Shown here in pieces: positions 42,727-50,295 of a DNA stretch of 64,000 nucleotides (positions are counted from its first letter, which is position 1; every line of letters begins with the position of its first letter). The notes beneath the pieces were generated by a model. It saw only the letters and a list, made by a program, of their open reading frames with translations. It made no database searches and was not told where the DNA came from. Position numbers and translations under genes: made by a program. Source of the stretch: CAYREX01 sp964423505. Its GTDB lineage: Bacteria; Fermentibacterota; Fermentibacteria; Fermentibacterales; JCC-6. The stretch spans positions 62,001-126,000 of the forward strand of contig CAYREX010000002.1 in assembly GCA_964423505.1 (NCBI GenBank), read 5' to 3'.

Positions 42727-45183
42727 ATGCACGCTCCGCTCGTGGCTCTCTCGCTGCTCTGCTCCATGACGTCCCTCCAGCCCTGGGAGCCGATGCCGCA
42801 GGCGGCGGACTCCGCCCTGGCGCTGGCGCTGGACACGCTGGACATGGACAGGTCGATGATGGACTTCGACAGGCACTGGGCGACCGGGGTGGCCCTGCTG
42901 GACTCCACCGTGCTGGAGGCCATCGCGCACCTGGACTCCATCCCCGGGATCCTGGCAGCCAGGGTGGAGGCTCTGCCCGGCCTCGAGCTCCGGCCGGACA
43001 CGCGGACGGACGGCCCTCCCTTCCCCGCCCTGCTCCGCATGCTGGAGGGGGCCGACTCGGCCTACGCCGGGGCCATCGCCGCGGCGCCGGGGCTGTCGGA
43101 CACGCTGGCGGCCCTGCTGCCGGCCATCTGGATGGATGGGGAGGACCCGCTGGACTGGGACTCGGTCATGTCCGACTGGGGACTGCCGGTGCTGGACGGC
43201 GAGGAGATGGAGGCGGAGACTCTGGTGGCGCTGCTCGAGGCCCGGGAGGGTCCGGAGCCGCTCCCGGAGGGGGAGCTCCTGGCGGCGGCGCTGGCGCTGC
43301 GCGAGGTGCAATGGCCGGAGGAGCTGCCGGTCACGCTGCCGGGCGTGAGCGGGACCACGGCGACCTTCAGCTTCGAGGGTCCGGTGAGGTACGTGGTGGG
43401 CGGCGCCGGCAGCAACGTCTACACCGCCGACTGCCCCTTCGAGCTGATAGTGGACACCGGAGGGGACGACGTCTACCTGCTGGCCGCGGCAGGAGCCTGC
43501 GGCCCGGCCGGCCGAAGGGTCTCGGTGGTTGTCGACCTGGAGGGAGACGACAGGTACGGGGCCGGCGGCCCGGTATCGCTGGGGTGCGGCCTTCTGGGGC
43601 TGGGGGCGCTGGTGGACCTCGAGGGGGACGACGTCTACCGGGCTGGCAACGCCTCGCTGGGGGCGGGCCTCGCCGGACAGGGCCTCCTGGTCGACCTCTC
43701 CGGGGATGACCTCTACGAGGGTGGCACCTTCACGCAGGGGGCGGGCTGCCTCGGCCGGGGCATGCTCCTGGACGGCTCCGGCGACGACGTCTACAGGGCG
43801 GAGCTCTTCGGCCAGGGCCTGGGCGGACCCGGCGGCGAGGGCTCCCTCCACGACGCGGGCGGAAGCGACTGCTACCTCGCCGGCTTCACCTACCCGCACG
43901 ACCCGCTGCTGCCGGAGGACAACCAGGCGATGTCCCAGGGCTTCGCCATGGGGCTGCGCCCGCTGGTGGCCGGGGGAATCGGCCTTCTGGCCGACAGGGG
44001 GGTCGGCAACGACACCTACAGGGCGGAGGTCTTCGGCCAGGGCTGCGCCTACTACTACGGGCTGGGGATGCTCTACGACGAGGGGGGGCAGGACTGCTAC
44101 GCAGCCGCGCAGTACAGCCAGGGCTCCGGCATCCACCTCGCCTCCGGGTGCCTCTGGGACGGCTCCGGCGACGACTCCTACTTCTCCAGGAACGGCCCGG
44201 CCCAGGGCAGCGCCCACGACCTCTCCACCGGCCTTCTGGTTGACGGCGGCGGCAACGACTGGTACTGCTCGGACGGCGGTCAGGCCCTCTCCCTGACCAA
44301 CTCGGCGGCCCTCTTCCTGGACGTCTCCGGGGCGGACACCTACGCGGTCAGGGGGAGCGGACAGGGCAGCGCACACTGGGCCCGGGGCTCCTCCGGCGCA
44401 TCGGCCTTCCTGGACCTGGCCGACGACGACGTCTACCTGGGGGAGGGGGCCGACTCGCTCAGGTGGACGACAACGGAGTACGGCGCCGGCATCGACATGG
44501 CCCGGGAGACCCCCGGCGGGCTGAACCCGCAGGACCCGGTGGGTAGCCCGGAGGAGCTGGGGCTGGACTCGCTCTTCAGCGTCGCCGGCGAGTGGGGCGT
44601 GGGACCCAACCGGGAGAGGGTCCGGGCACACAGGGATGAGCTGGCCTCCAGGGGGGAGGAGGCTGTCCGGTACCTGCTGGAGGAGCACCTGGGCACCATC
44701 GACGGCCTGGAGGTCCGGGCGATGGAGCAGGTCTTCGAGGCCTCCCGGGAGCTCTCGGTGGAGCTGCTCTCGGGGCTCCTGGCCTCCTGCGACTCCCTCT
44801 CCCCGCGGGAGCTGGGCAACGCCATGCACTTCCTCGGGCAGGCGGGCGACTCGCTGGCGGCGGAGGCGGTTGCCGGCTTCCTCGCCGCATCGGGCGACAC
44901 CGCCTCGGTCGGCCTCAGGGTCGGGGCCCTGCGAGCCCTCGGGGAGGCGGGGGAGGAGCGCTTCTACCTCTCGGTGGTCCCCTTCGCCTCGGACAGCTCC
45001 GACAGGGTCCGGAGGCAGGTGGCTGTCGCCCTGGGCGAGTTGAGGGCTGAGGAAGGCCGGGAGCTGCTGGAGGCCATGGCGATGGAGCGGAGCGTTGACG
45101 TCCGCTCTGCGGCGCAGAGGGCGCTGGAGCTCCTGGACGAGGCCCGCGAGGAGGGCGAGGCCGGGGGGGATCAGCGGCCCTGA
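42727..45183 (+). CDS. exported 12-copy hDxxGxDxY repeat protein with HEAT-like C-terminus
   Basis: This 818-residue protein has an N-terminal hydrophobic stretch (APLVALSLLCSMTS) and a helical N-terminal domain. Residues about 240-570 form a tandem repeat in which each unit carries hydrophobic-D-x-x-G-x-D-x-Y, for example VDLEGDDVY, VDLSGDDLY, LDGSGDDVY. I count 12 such motifs; regular units are 26-27 residues long. Between them lies a G/A-rich segment with QGxG. The last 180 residues are HEAT-like helices. The D, G and Y spacing suggests a beta solenoid, perhaps calcium-binding, but this is inference and no family is recognised. ATG 42727 follows GGGGAGG. It is divergent from thiM. Confidence 0.85.
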   Translation: MHAPLVALSLLCSMTSLQPWEPMPQAADSALALALDTLDMDRSMMDFDRHWATGVALLDSTVLEAIAHLDSIPGILAARVEALPGLELRPDTRTDGPPFPALLRMLEGADSAYAGAIAAAPGLSDTLAALLPAIWMDGEDPLDWDSVMSDWGLPVLDGEEMEAETLVALLEAREGPEPLPEGELLAAALALREVQWPEELPVTLPGVSGTTATFSFEGPVRYVVGGAGSNVYTADCPFELIVDTGGDDVYLLAAAGACGPAGRRVSVVVDLEGDDRYGAGGPVSLGCGLLGLGALVDLEGDDVYRAGNASLGAGLAGQGLLVDLSGDDLYEGGTFTQGAGCLGRGMLLDGSGDDVYRAELFGQGLGGPGGEGSLHDAGGSDCYLAGFTYPHDPLLPEDNQAMSQGFAMGLRPLVAGGIGLLADRGVGNDTYRAEVFGQGCAYYYGLGMLYDEGGQDCYAAAQYSQGSGIHLASGCLWDGSGDDSYFSRNGPAQGSAHDLSTGLLVDGGGNDWYCSDGGQALSLTNSAALFLDVSGADTYAVRGSGQGSAHWARGSSGASAFLDLADDDVYLGEGADSLRWTTTEYGAGIDMARETPGGLNPQDPVGSPEELGLDSLFSVAGEWGVGPNRERVRAHRDELASRGEEAVRYLLEEHLGTIDGLEVRAMEQVFEASRELSVELLSGLLASCDSLSPRELGNAMHFLGQAGDSLAAEAVAGFLAASGDTASVGLRVGALRALGEAGEERFYLSVVPFASDSSDRVRRQVAVALGELRAEEGRELLEAMAMERSVDVRSAAQRALELLDEAREEGEAGGDQRP

Positions 45184-45196
45184 TCGTCCCCCGCCT

Positions 45197-45225
45197 TTGA
45201 CACCGGAGGAATGCCGACGTATTTT
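45197..45225 (+). promoter_or_regulatory. sigma70-type promoter of first duplicated lipoprotein
   Basis: A perfect -35 box TTGACA (45197-45202) is followed after 17 bases by TATTTT (45220-45225). Transcription would start near 45232, giving a leader of about 42 bases with GGAGGG before ATG 45274. The second copy of the gene has no comparable promoter, which suggests that it is read through or uses another signal. Confidence 0.8.
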
Positions 45226-45273
45226 GCAACTTGTGTCAGTGTCTCGGAAACTAACCCATGAGGAGGGAAATAA

Positions 45274-46095
45274 ATGAAGAGACTCGGACTTGTAGCAGCA
45301 GCTATCGCCATCGCGGTGCTCGCCGCCTGCACTGGCGACGACCCCAGCGGCCCCACCGGTGACCTCCCGATAGTGCAGAACCTCAGGCTCGACTCCGCCG
45401 ACTGCGAGGATCGCACGGTGGCCCTGGAGTGGGACGCCGTGACCGAGGAGGAGGTCGACGGGTACGAGGTCAGGTTCGACCCGAGCGCCTCCGGCAACTA
45501 CAGCGAGGTGGAGAAGGTCAACGGCACCAGCTACGAGCACACCGCCGACCAGGCCGGCCAGTACGTCGTGCTCGCCTACAAGGGCGAGGACTACTCCTCG
45601 GGCAACTCCAACGTGGTCAGCACCATGCCGGTGATCATCACGACCACCTACTCCATCTACGACAACTTCGCGCCGGCCCAGTACAACTCCGGCTTCATCT
45701 TCGGCTTCGCCGGCGGCGAGACCGGCCAGGCCAGCTCGCCCGGATTCGTCCAGGACATCTACGCCTACGACCCGACCAAGGGCACCGACGGCGACGACGA
45801 CGTCTACCTCTACAGCGGCGACTTCGGCACCTTCGGTAACGGCAACACCACCAACCTCACCTACTCCGAGGGCACCGAGCCGGCAGGCTACCCGTCGAAC
45901 CCCTGGGTGACCAACCTCGCCGTCTACTCGAACGACGTCATCTTCTGCGAGCTCTACGACGGCTACTTCGCCAAGATGCTCAACATGACCGTCCAGGCGG
46001 AGCCGCAGAGCCAGAACGGCACCGAGGTCCGGTTCACCTACGAGATACAGGGTATCCAGGGCCTCTACCTCTTCACCAACGACCGCACCAACTAG
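45274..46095 (+). CDS. lipoprotein with fibronectin-like domain, duplicated copy 1
   Basis: This 273-residue lipoprotein has lipobox LAAC at residues 16-19. A fibronectin-III-like domain follows (LPIVQNLRLDSADCEDRTVALEWD, then YEVRFDPSASGNY and YVVLAYKGEDYSSGNSN). A C-terminal domain of about 140 residues of unknown type begins with YSIYDNFAPAQYNSGFIFGF. The C-terminal 723 bases are almost identical to those of the next gene (offset 1272 bases, no gaps). The protein is anchored at a membrane surface; a surface or adhesion role is a guess. ATG 45274 follows GGAGGG and a strong promoter lies upstream. Confidence 0.85.
   Translation: MKRLGLVAAAIAIAVLAACTGDDPSGPTGDLPIVQNLRLDSADCEDRTVALEWDAVTEEEVDGYEVRFDPSASGNYSEVEKVNGTSYEHTADQAGQYVVLAYKGEDYSSGNSNVVSTMPVIITTTYSIYDNFAPAQYNSGFIFGFAGGETGQASSPGFVQDIYAYDPTKGTDGDDDVYLYSGDFGTFGNGNTTNLTYSEGTEPAGYPSNPWVTNLAVYSNDVIFCELYDGYFAKMLNMTVQAEPQSQNGTEVRFTYEIQGIQGLYLFTNDRTN
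45373..46095 (+). repeat. direct repeat copy 1 (gene duplication)
   Basis: These 723 bases are repeated without insertions or deletions at 46645-47367, an offset of exactly 1272. Long blocks are identical, for example around the start of the last domain. The two end at their stop codons, and even the hairpin just behind each stop is alike. This indicates a recent tandem duplication, possibly maintained by gene conversion. Confidence 0.9.
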
Positions 46096-46119
46096 CGGAA
46101 GAGGGAACGAAGAGAGCGG

Positions 46120-46141
46120 GGCGGGGCGGAGACGCCCCGCC
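46120..46141 (+). terminator. GC-rich hairpin after lipoprotein copy 1
   Basis: A 9-bp perfect stem GGCGGGGCG with CGCCCCGCC and a GAGA loop lies 25 bases after the stop. There is no U tract. It resembles the hairpin behind copy 2, so it was probably duplicated with the gene. Confidence 0.55.
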
Positions 46142-46218
46142 CTCTCGCATGTGCGCTCCGGTGCGGCCCGGTGAAGAGCCGCTTCGAACGGATGCGCTGT
46201 ACGGGATGGAGAGAGGAA

Positions 46219-47367
46219 ATGAGAACGGCAGCGATCATCATGGTCGGAGCCCTGTCGCTGCTCCTGCCGGTCGCAACGTCCTGCGGCGGGGACGACTCGG
46301 CGACCGAGCCGGATACCCAGCCACCACAGGCTTCGGACCTCGCCGCCGAGATGGACGGAGACGACGTAGACCTGACCTGGACGATGTGCACGGCTCCCGA
46401 CTTCCATGGCTACGCCCTCTACAGGTCGGAGGATAGCGACATCGGCCAGGACCCCCTGGAGGAGGAGCTGCTCTCCACCATCGGCGCCGCGGCGGATACC
46501 ACGTACACGGACGAGAGCCCGTTCGATGCCGACACCCTCTACTACGTTCTCCGTACCTCCGATGATGCCGGCAACACGGCCTGGAGCAACGAGGTACCGG
46601 TGTCCGACGACTCCCCCGGCGGTGGCGGCGGCGAGCTTCCCGTCGTGCAGAACCTCAGGCTCTATTCCGCCGCCTGCGAGGATCGCACGGTAGTCCTGGA
46701 GTGGGACGCGGTGACCGGGGAGGATGTCGACGGGTACGAGGTCAGGTTCGACCCGAGCGCCTCCGGCACCTACAGCTCGGTCGGCCAGGTCACCGGCACG
46801 ACCTACAACCACACCGCCGACCAGGCCGGCCAGTACGTCGTGCTCGCCTACAGGGGCGATGACTACTCCTCGGGCAACTCCAACGTGGTCAGCACCATGC
46901 CGGTGATCATCACGACCACCTACTCCATCTACGACAACTTTGCGCCGGCCAGCTACCACACCGGCTTCATCTTCGGCTTCGGCGGCGGCCAGACCGGCCA
47001 GGCCAGCTCGCCCGGGTTCGTCCAGGACATCTACGCCTACGACCCGACCAGGGGCACCGACGGCGACGACGACGTCTACCTCTACAGCGGCGATTACGGC
47101 GCCTTCGGCAACGGCAACGCCACCAACCTAACATGGTCGGAGGGTACCGAGCCGGCCGGCTACCCGACGAATCCCTGGACGACCAACTTCCGCGTCTACT
47201 CGAACGACGTCATCTTCTGCGAGCTCTACGACGGCTACTACGCCAAGATGCTCAACATGACCGTCCAGGCGGAGCCGCAGAGCCAGAACGGCACCGAGGT
47301 CCGGTTCACCTACGAGATACAGGGTATCCAGGGCCTCTACCTCTTCACCAACGACCGCACCAACTAG
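46219..47367 (+). CDS. lipoprotein with two fibronectin-like domains, duplicated copy 2
   Basis: This 382-residue lipoprotein has a signal ending in the lipobox VATSC (MRTAAIIMVGALSLLLPVATSC). It has an extra domain of about 110 residues compared with copy 1 (SDLAAEMDGDDVDLTWTMCT, WSNEVPVSDDS), which is fibronectin-like. The part shared with copy 1 then begins LPVVQNLRLYSAACEDRTVVLEW. ATG 46219 is supported by GGAGAG; the open frame starts earlier (46171) but without a good site. It lies in tandem with copy 1 and shares its terminal domain nearly base for base. The function of the shared domain is unknown. Confidence 0.85.
   Translation: MRTAAIIMVGALSLLLPVATSCGGDDSATEPDTQPPQASDLAAEMDGDDVDLTWTMCTAPDFHGYALYRSEDSDIGQDPLEEELLSTIGAAADTTYTDESPFDADTLYYVLRTSDDAGNTAWSNEVPVSDDSPGGGGGELPVVQNLRLYSAACEDRTVVLEWDAVTGEDVDGYEVRFDPSASGTYSSVGQVTGTTYNHTADQAGQYVVLAYRGDDYSSGNSNVVSTMPVIITTTYSIYDNFAPASYHTGFIFGFGGGQTGQASSPGFVQDIYAYDPTRGTDGDDDVYLYSGDYGAFGNGNATNLTWSEGTEPAGYPTNPWTTNFRVYSNDVIFCELYDGYYAKMLNMTVQAEPQSQNGTEVRFTYEIQGIQGLYLFTNDRTN
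46645..47367 (+). repeat. direct repeat copy 2 (gene duplication)
   Basis: This is the partner of 45373-46095, at an offset of 1272 bases and with equal length. Differences are scattered substitutions only, as far as can be seen by eye. Confidence 0.9.
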
Positions 47368-47392
47368 CCGAAGTGGGCACTGATGGAGCGGG

Positions 47393-47412
47393 GCGGGGCG
47401 CGGACGCCCCGC
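47393..47412 (+). terminator. GC-rich hairpin after lipoprotein copy 2
   Basis: An 8-bp stem GCGGGGCG with CGCCCCGC and a CGGA loop, followed by TCTCTTCC, lies 25 bases after the stop. The pyrimidine-rich tail is weak. It mirrors the hairpin after copy 1. Confidence 0.55.
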
Positions 47413-47529
47413 TCTCTTCCATGTCCGCTCCGGGGCGGCCGCGGCGGAGGGGGAGGAACACCCTCGCCCCCCGCGGTGTATAATCCCCGCGGAGAGAGCC
47501 ATCGCGACGGCTGCGGATGAGAGGACGAC

Positions 47530-48336
47530 ATGCAAGCATTGATGATGTGCCTGGTTCTCATGGCCCCTTCCGGGTCGGCCAAGCAGCAGACCCTCCCCTA
47601 CTTCGTGCTCGACCCGGAGATGTTCCGGCAGGAGGGCGACGCGGAGGGACTCCCGGGCGCCATCAGCGCCGCCGTGCTGGAGGTGGTCGACATGCAGGGC
47701 GGTCACTTCGGCGTGGGCGTGCGGGACATGATATCGGGCGAGACGGTCATCGAGCAGGAGTCCGGGAGGTTCAACGTCCCCTACCCGAACCTGGTCCCGA
47801 CCGCCTACTGCCTCGACATGAGCGACCTCGGAGTAGTCGACCCGGACAGCGTGGTCTCCAGGGACGAGACCATATGGAACGCGCTGGACCTGATACAGAA
47901 CACCCCGGGTGAGCAGACACTGCGGGTGCTGCAGATACTGGGCATCGAGAGGATAAGCCAGTGGCTGGCCGACTCCGGCTTCGAGGATACGGAGGTGCAC
48001 GGCATAGCCCACGAGTGGGAGGGCGCTCCCACCTACGACCCCAACCTGACAACGCCGGAGGAGACCCTGGAGATGCTGGAGATAATCCACGCCAGGATGG
48101 ACAGGCCGGAGGTGGTCGGGATAGTCAGCGACCCGGACCTGCCGGAGGGTATGCTGGAAGGCCTCGGAGACGTCCGGGTATACGGCTGGGTATCGGCGCA
48201 GGGCGACGCGAAATCCTACCAGCTCATCGCGGTCACCGGTGACGGCGGAGCCTACGGCATAGCCCTCCTGGCCGACGAGCTGACCTCCCCGGCCGTCGCC
48301 GACGAGGCCCTCTCCACCATCCTCCGCAGCCTCTAG
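47530..48336 (+). CDS. exported beta-lactamase-fold protein without catalytic serine (class A-like)
   Basis: This 268-residue protein has an N-terminal signal (MQALMMCLVLMAPSGSA) and the sequence order of class A serine beta-lactamases. It has VGVRDMISGETVIEQESGRF, LGIERISQWLADSGFEDTEV (the family's loop and helix block) and the tTPEETLEMLEII block. The SxxK active-site serine motif is absent; its place holds NVPYPNLVPTAY. No KTG was found near the C-terminus. It is therefore a likely non-enzymatic member of the fold, perhaps a binding protein. ATG 47530 follows GAGGA. A related gene lies at 48869. Confidence 0.72.
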   Translation: MQALMMCLVLMAPSGSAKQQTLPYFVLDPEMFRQEGDAEGLPGAISAAVLEVVDMQGGHFGVGVRDMISGETVIEQESGRFNVPYPNLVPTAYCLDMSDLGVVDPDSVVSRDETIWNALDLIQNTPGEQTLRVLQILGIERISQWLADSGFEDTEVHGIAHEWEGAPTYDPNLTTPEETLEMLEIIHARMDRPEVVGIVSDPDLPEGMLEGLGDVRVYGWVSAQGDAKSYQLIAVTGDGGAYGIALLADELTSPAVADEALSTILRSL

Positions 48337-48364
48337 GGGTCGGGCCAAGATAGCTAAGATTGCA

Positions 48365-48379
48365 TGCCGGAAACCGGCA
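48365..48379. repeat. inverted repeat in short intergenic region
   Basis: A 6-bp stem TGCCGG with CCGGCA around AAA lies in the gap between two exported-protein genes. It is too short to be a convincing terminator and might be an operator; no other signal in the gap is clear. Confidence 0.35.
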
Positions 48380-48438
48380 CCTGGGATGGCATAAACAGAC
48401 TAATGCGATGAAGCAGACCGGCGCAGGAAGACGTTCAG

Positions 48439-48858
48439 ATGAATAGAGAGACGATCAGGCGACACAGATCCGTACTCGGGACAGCCCCCCTGGCGCTGGC
48501 CCTGCTGGCGGGATGCAGCGACCCGTGGGGGCCGGGGCTGGAGATAAGGATAAACCAGCCGCCCCCCGCCGGGGCGACCGCCGACGAGGGCTACATCATA
48601 GAGTGGACCCTCTCCGTGCGCGACCACCGTCCGAACGGCATAGACCTCTTCGTCGACACGGACCTGGACCCGGAGCAGGGGCTGGTGCAGATAGCGGAGT
48701 CGCTCTCCGTGGAGTCGACCGGGTTCCTCTGGGACTGCTCCCTCTTCCCGGAGGGGGACTACTACGTCAGGGCGCTGCTCTACGAGGGCGCCTACACCGA
48801 GTCAGACTACAGCGAGGGAACCATCTCGGTCAGGCACGGCGACCGGGCCTCCCCCTAG
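48439..48858 (+). CDS. small lipoprotein, unknown function
   Basis: This 139-residue lipoprotein has lipobox LLAGC (signal LGTAPLALALLAGC). A short Ig-like beta-sandwich appearance follows (EIRINQPPPAGATADEGYIIEWTLSV, NGIDLFVDTDLDPEQGL), ending in a charged tail. No family is recognised. The next gene starts 10 bases after the stop, so the two are probably co-transcribed. Confidence 0.75.
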   Translation: MNRETIRRHRSVLGTAPLALALLAGCSDPWGPGLEIRINQPPPAGATADEGYIIEWTLSVRDHRPNGIDLFVDTDLDPEQGLVQIAESLSVESTGFLWDCSLFPEGDYYVRALLYEGAYTESDYSEGTISVRHGDRASP

Positions 48859-48868
48859 CCCGGATGTC

Positions 48869-49498
48869 GTGAGCCCGGGCATCCCGCATCTGCTGCACGC
48901 CCTGCTGGCGCTTGCCGCAGCAGCGGCCCTGACCCCGGGAGCCGGGGCGGACCTGGAGGAGGTCGTCTCGCTGGAGGGGGCGCGCATCGGCGCCGCGGTT
49001 ATCGACCTGGCCTCCGGGGAGACGCTGGCCATCCGCGACGGAGCGGGCTTCCCGGTCGGCAGCGGAGAGGTCTTCCTGCTGGCCCGCAGCGTCTGCGCCG
49101 ATGAAGCGGAGGGCGGCCTGGCAGGCTGGCTGGATGCCCGCGGGATGATCGATACGCAGGTGGACCCGGAGAGCGGCCTGCCGGTCTCGACCTCGGTCTC
49201 CGACGCCGCCTGCGCGCTGCGGCTCCTCTTCTCCGGGGAGGAGGGAAGGCGGGCCATCCCCGGCCCTTTGGACCTCGGGGAAGGGCAGGCGGCGAGCGTG
49301 GGATACGGCTGGGAGCTCTCCGGCTGGGTCGATACGGGTGCCGAGCACAGGAGCTTCGTCCTCGCCGCGGTCTCGCCGGAGGGCCGGGAGCTCGGGCTCC
49401 TCCTCCTGACGGACGATCTCTGCTGCCCGGGCAAGAGCGACCTGGCTCTGCTGCTGCTCTGGACGGCCGCGATGAACACCCCGCAGGACTTGCACTGA
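48869..49498 (+). CDS. exported beta-lactamase-fold protein without catalytic residues (second)
   Basis: This 209-residue protein starts with GTG and has a signal segment (LLHALLALAAAAALTPGAGA). It follows the class A-like order: IGAAVIDLASGETLAI, then LAGWLDARGMIDTQVDPESG and STSVSDAACALRLLF. As in the protein at 47530, the position of SxxK (here GFPVGSGEVFLLA) lacks the lysine, and no KTG is seen. It is shorter than enzymes of the class, so it is most likely a non-catalytic relative. The two genes are separated only by the small lipoprotein and may be paralogs. Confidence 0.68.
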   Translation: MSPGIPHLLHALLALAAAAALTPGAGADLEEVVSLEGARIGAAVIDLASGETLAIRDGAGFPVGSGEVFLLARSVCADEAEGGLAGWLDARGMIDTQVDPESGLPVSTSVSDAACALRLLFSGEEGRRAIPGPLDLGEGQAASVGYGWELSGWVDTGAEHRSFVLAAVSPEGRELGLLLLTDDLCCPGKSDLALLLLWTAAMNTPQDLH

Positions 49499-49581
49499 CG
49501 CCCTTTCCTCGGTAGACTAGTCGGAAGAATACACTCGAAGGTGGTATGGTCCGCCTTCCGTCGCCAAGGGAGGGAACAGAC

Positions 49582-50160
49582 ATGAGGAAGATGCTGACCG
49601 TCGCGATGCTCCTCGCTCTCGCCGGCTCCGCCATGGCCGGCTTCTCCATCGGCTTCAAGCCGCTTGGTCTGCCCAACATGGTCTCCAGCATGAGCTCGGA
49701 GCCGTACAGCACGACGAGCGTGCCAATGCTCCGCGTGGGCTGGTCCGCATCGGAGGACTTCCGCATCGAGCTGCTGGGTGGATACGACAAGTGGACATGG
49801 GAGGACGAGGCCAACGATGCCGACGCCAGCGGGTCGACCTTCGGTATCGGCGGCTCAGCCTTCTACGTGATAGCGAGCCCGGCCAACACAGTCTGCAGCA
49901 TGGGCGCCTCCTTCGTCTACAGCACAGCCTCCGGCGAGACCAACGGCAACGACGGCCCGAGCACCACGGGCATCTCCATCTACCCGATTCTCAGGGTCGA
50001 CTTCGCCATCCCGGGCGCGGAGAGGTTCGCCCTCTTCACCGAGTTCGGCGCCAGGTACATGAGCGCCACCACCGACAACGACGGCAACGACCTCAAGTAC
50101 ACCGACTTCGGTGTATGGGGATCCGAGCAGATACTCGGAGGCGCCTACTACAGCTTCTGA
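49582..50160 (+). CDS. small exported beta-rich protein (outer-membrane-like)
   Basis: This 192-residue protein has a standard signal peptide (MRKMLTVAMLLALAGSAMA) and alternating hydrophobic/polar segments rich in G, Y and F. It ends in GGAYYSF, a terminal aromatic as in outer-membrane beta barrels. ATG 49582 follows GGGAGGGAA; the open frame further upstream (49546) is not supported. About eight strands could fit. No family is recognised and function is unknown. A strong hairpin follows the stop. Confidence 0.8.
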   Translation: MRKMLTVAMLLALAGSAMAGFSIGFKPLGLPNMVSSMSSEPYSTTSVPMLRVGWSASEDFRIELLGGYDKWTWEDEANDADASGSTFGIGGSAFYVIASPANTVCSMGASFVYSTASGETNGNDGPSTTGISIYPILRVDFAIPGAERFALFTEFGARYMSATTDNDGNDLKYTDFGVWGSEQILGGAYYSF

Positions 50161-50188
50161 CGCCACTCGGGAGCTCCCGACGGCAGTG

Positions 50189-50212
50189 AGGGCGCGCCGG
50201 TTGGCGCGCCCT
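50189..50212 (+). terminator. GC-rich hairpin after outer-membrane-like gene
   Basis: A perfect 10-bp stem AGGGCGCGCC with GGCGCGCCCT and loop GGTT lies 28 bases after the stop. The sequence after it (CCCCGCAGTT) has no U tract. It separates the outer-membrane-like gene from argF. Confidence 0.6.
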
Positions 50213-50295
50213 CCCCGCAGTTGCGCTCGTCGTCGCTATATTCTCCGCAAGCCGATCACGAGTAACATGCCTACCAGTCCCGGAAGGGGTGTCGA

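Noticed and set aside
43447..44440. CRISPR-like or DNA tandem repeat
   Set aside because: The repetition is at protein level with diverged bases and variable spacing, so it is not a CRISPR array or a DNA satellite.
42697..46959. 1420-codon open frame on the minus strand
   Set aside because: It is antisense to three well-supported exported-protein genes. GC-rich DNA keeps antisense frames open, and the composition (long R, G, V, H runs) is not protein-like.
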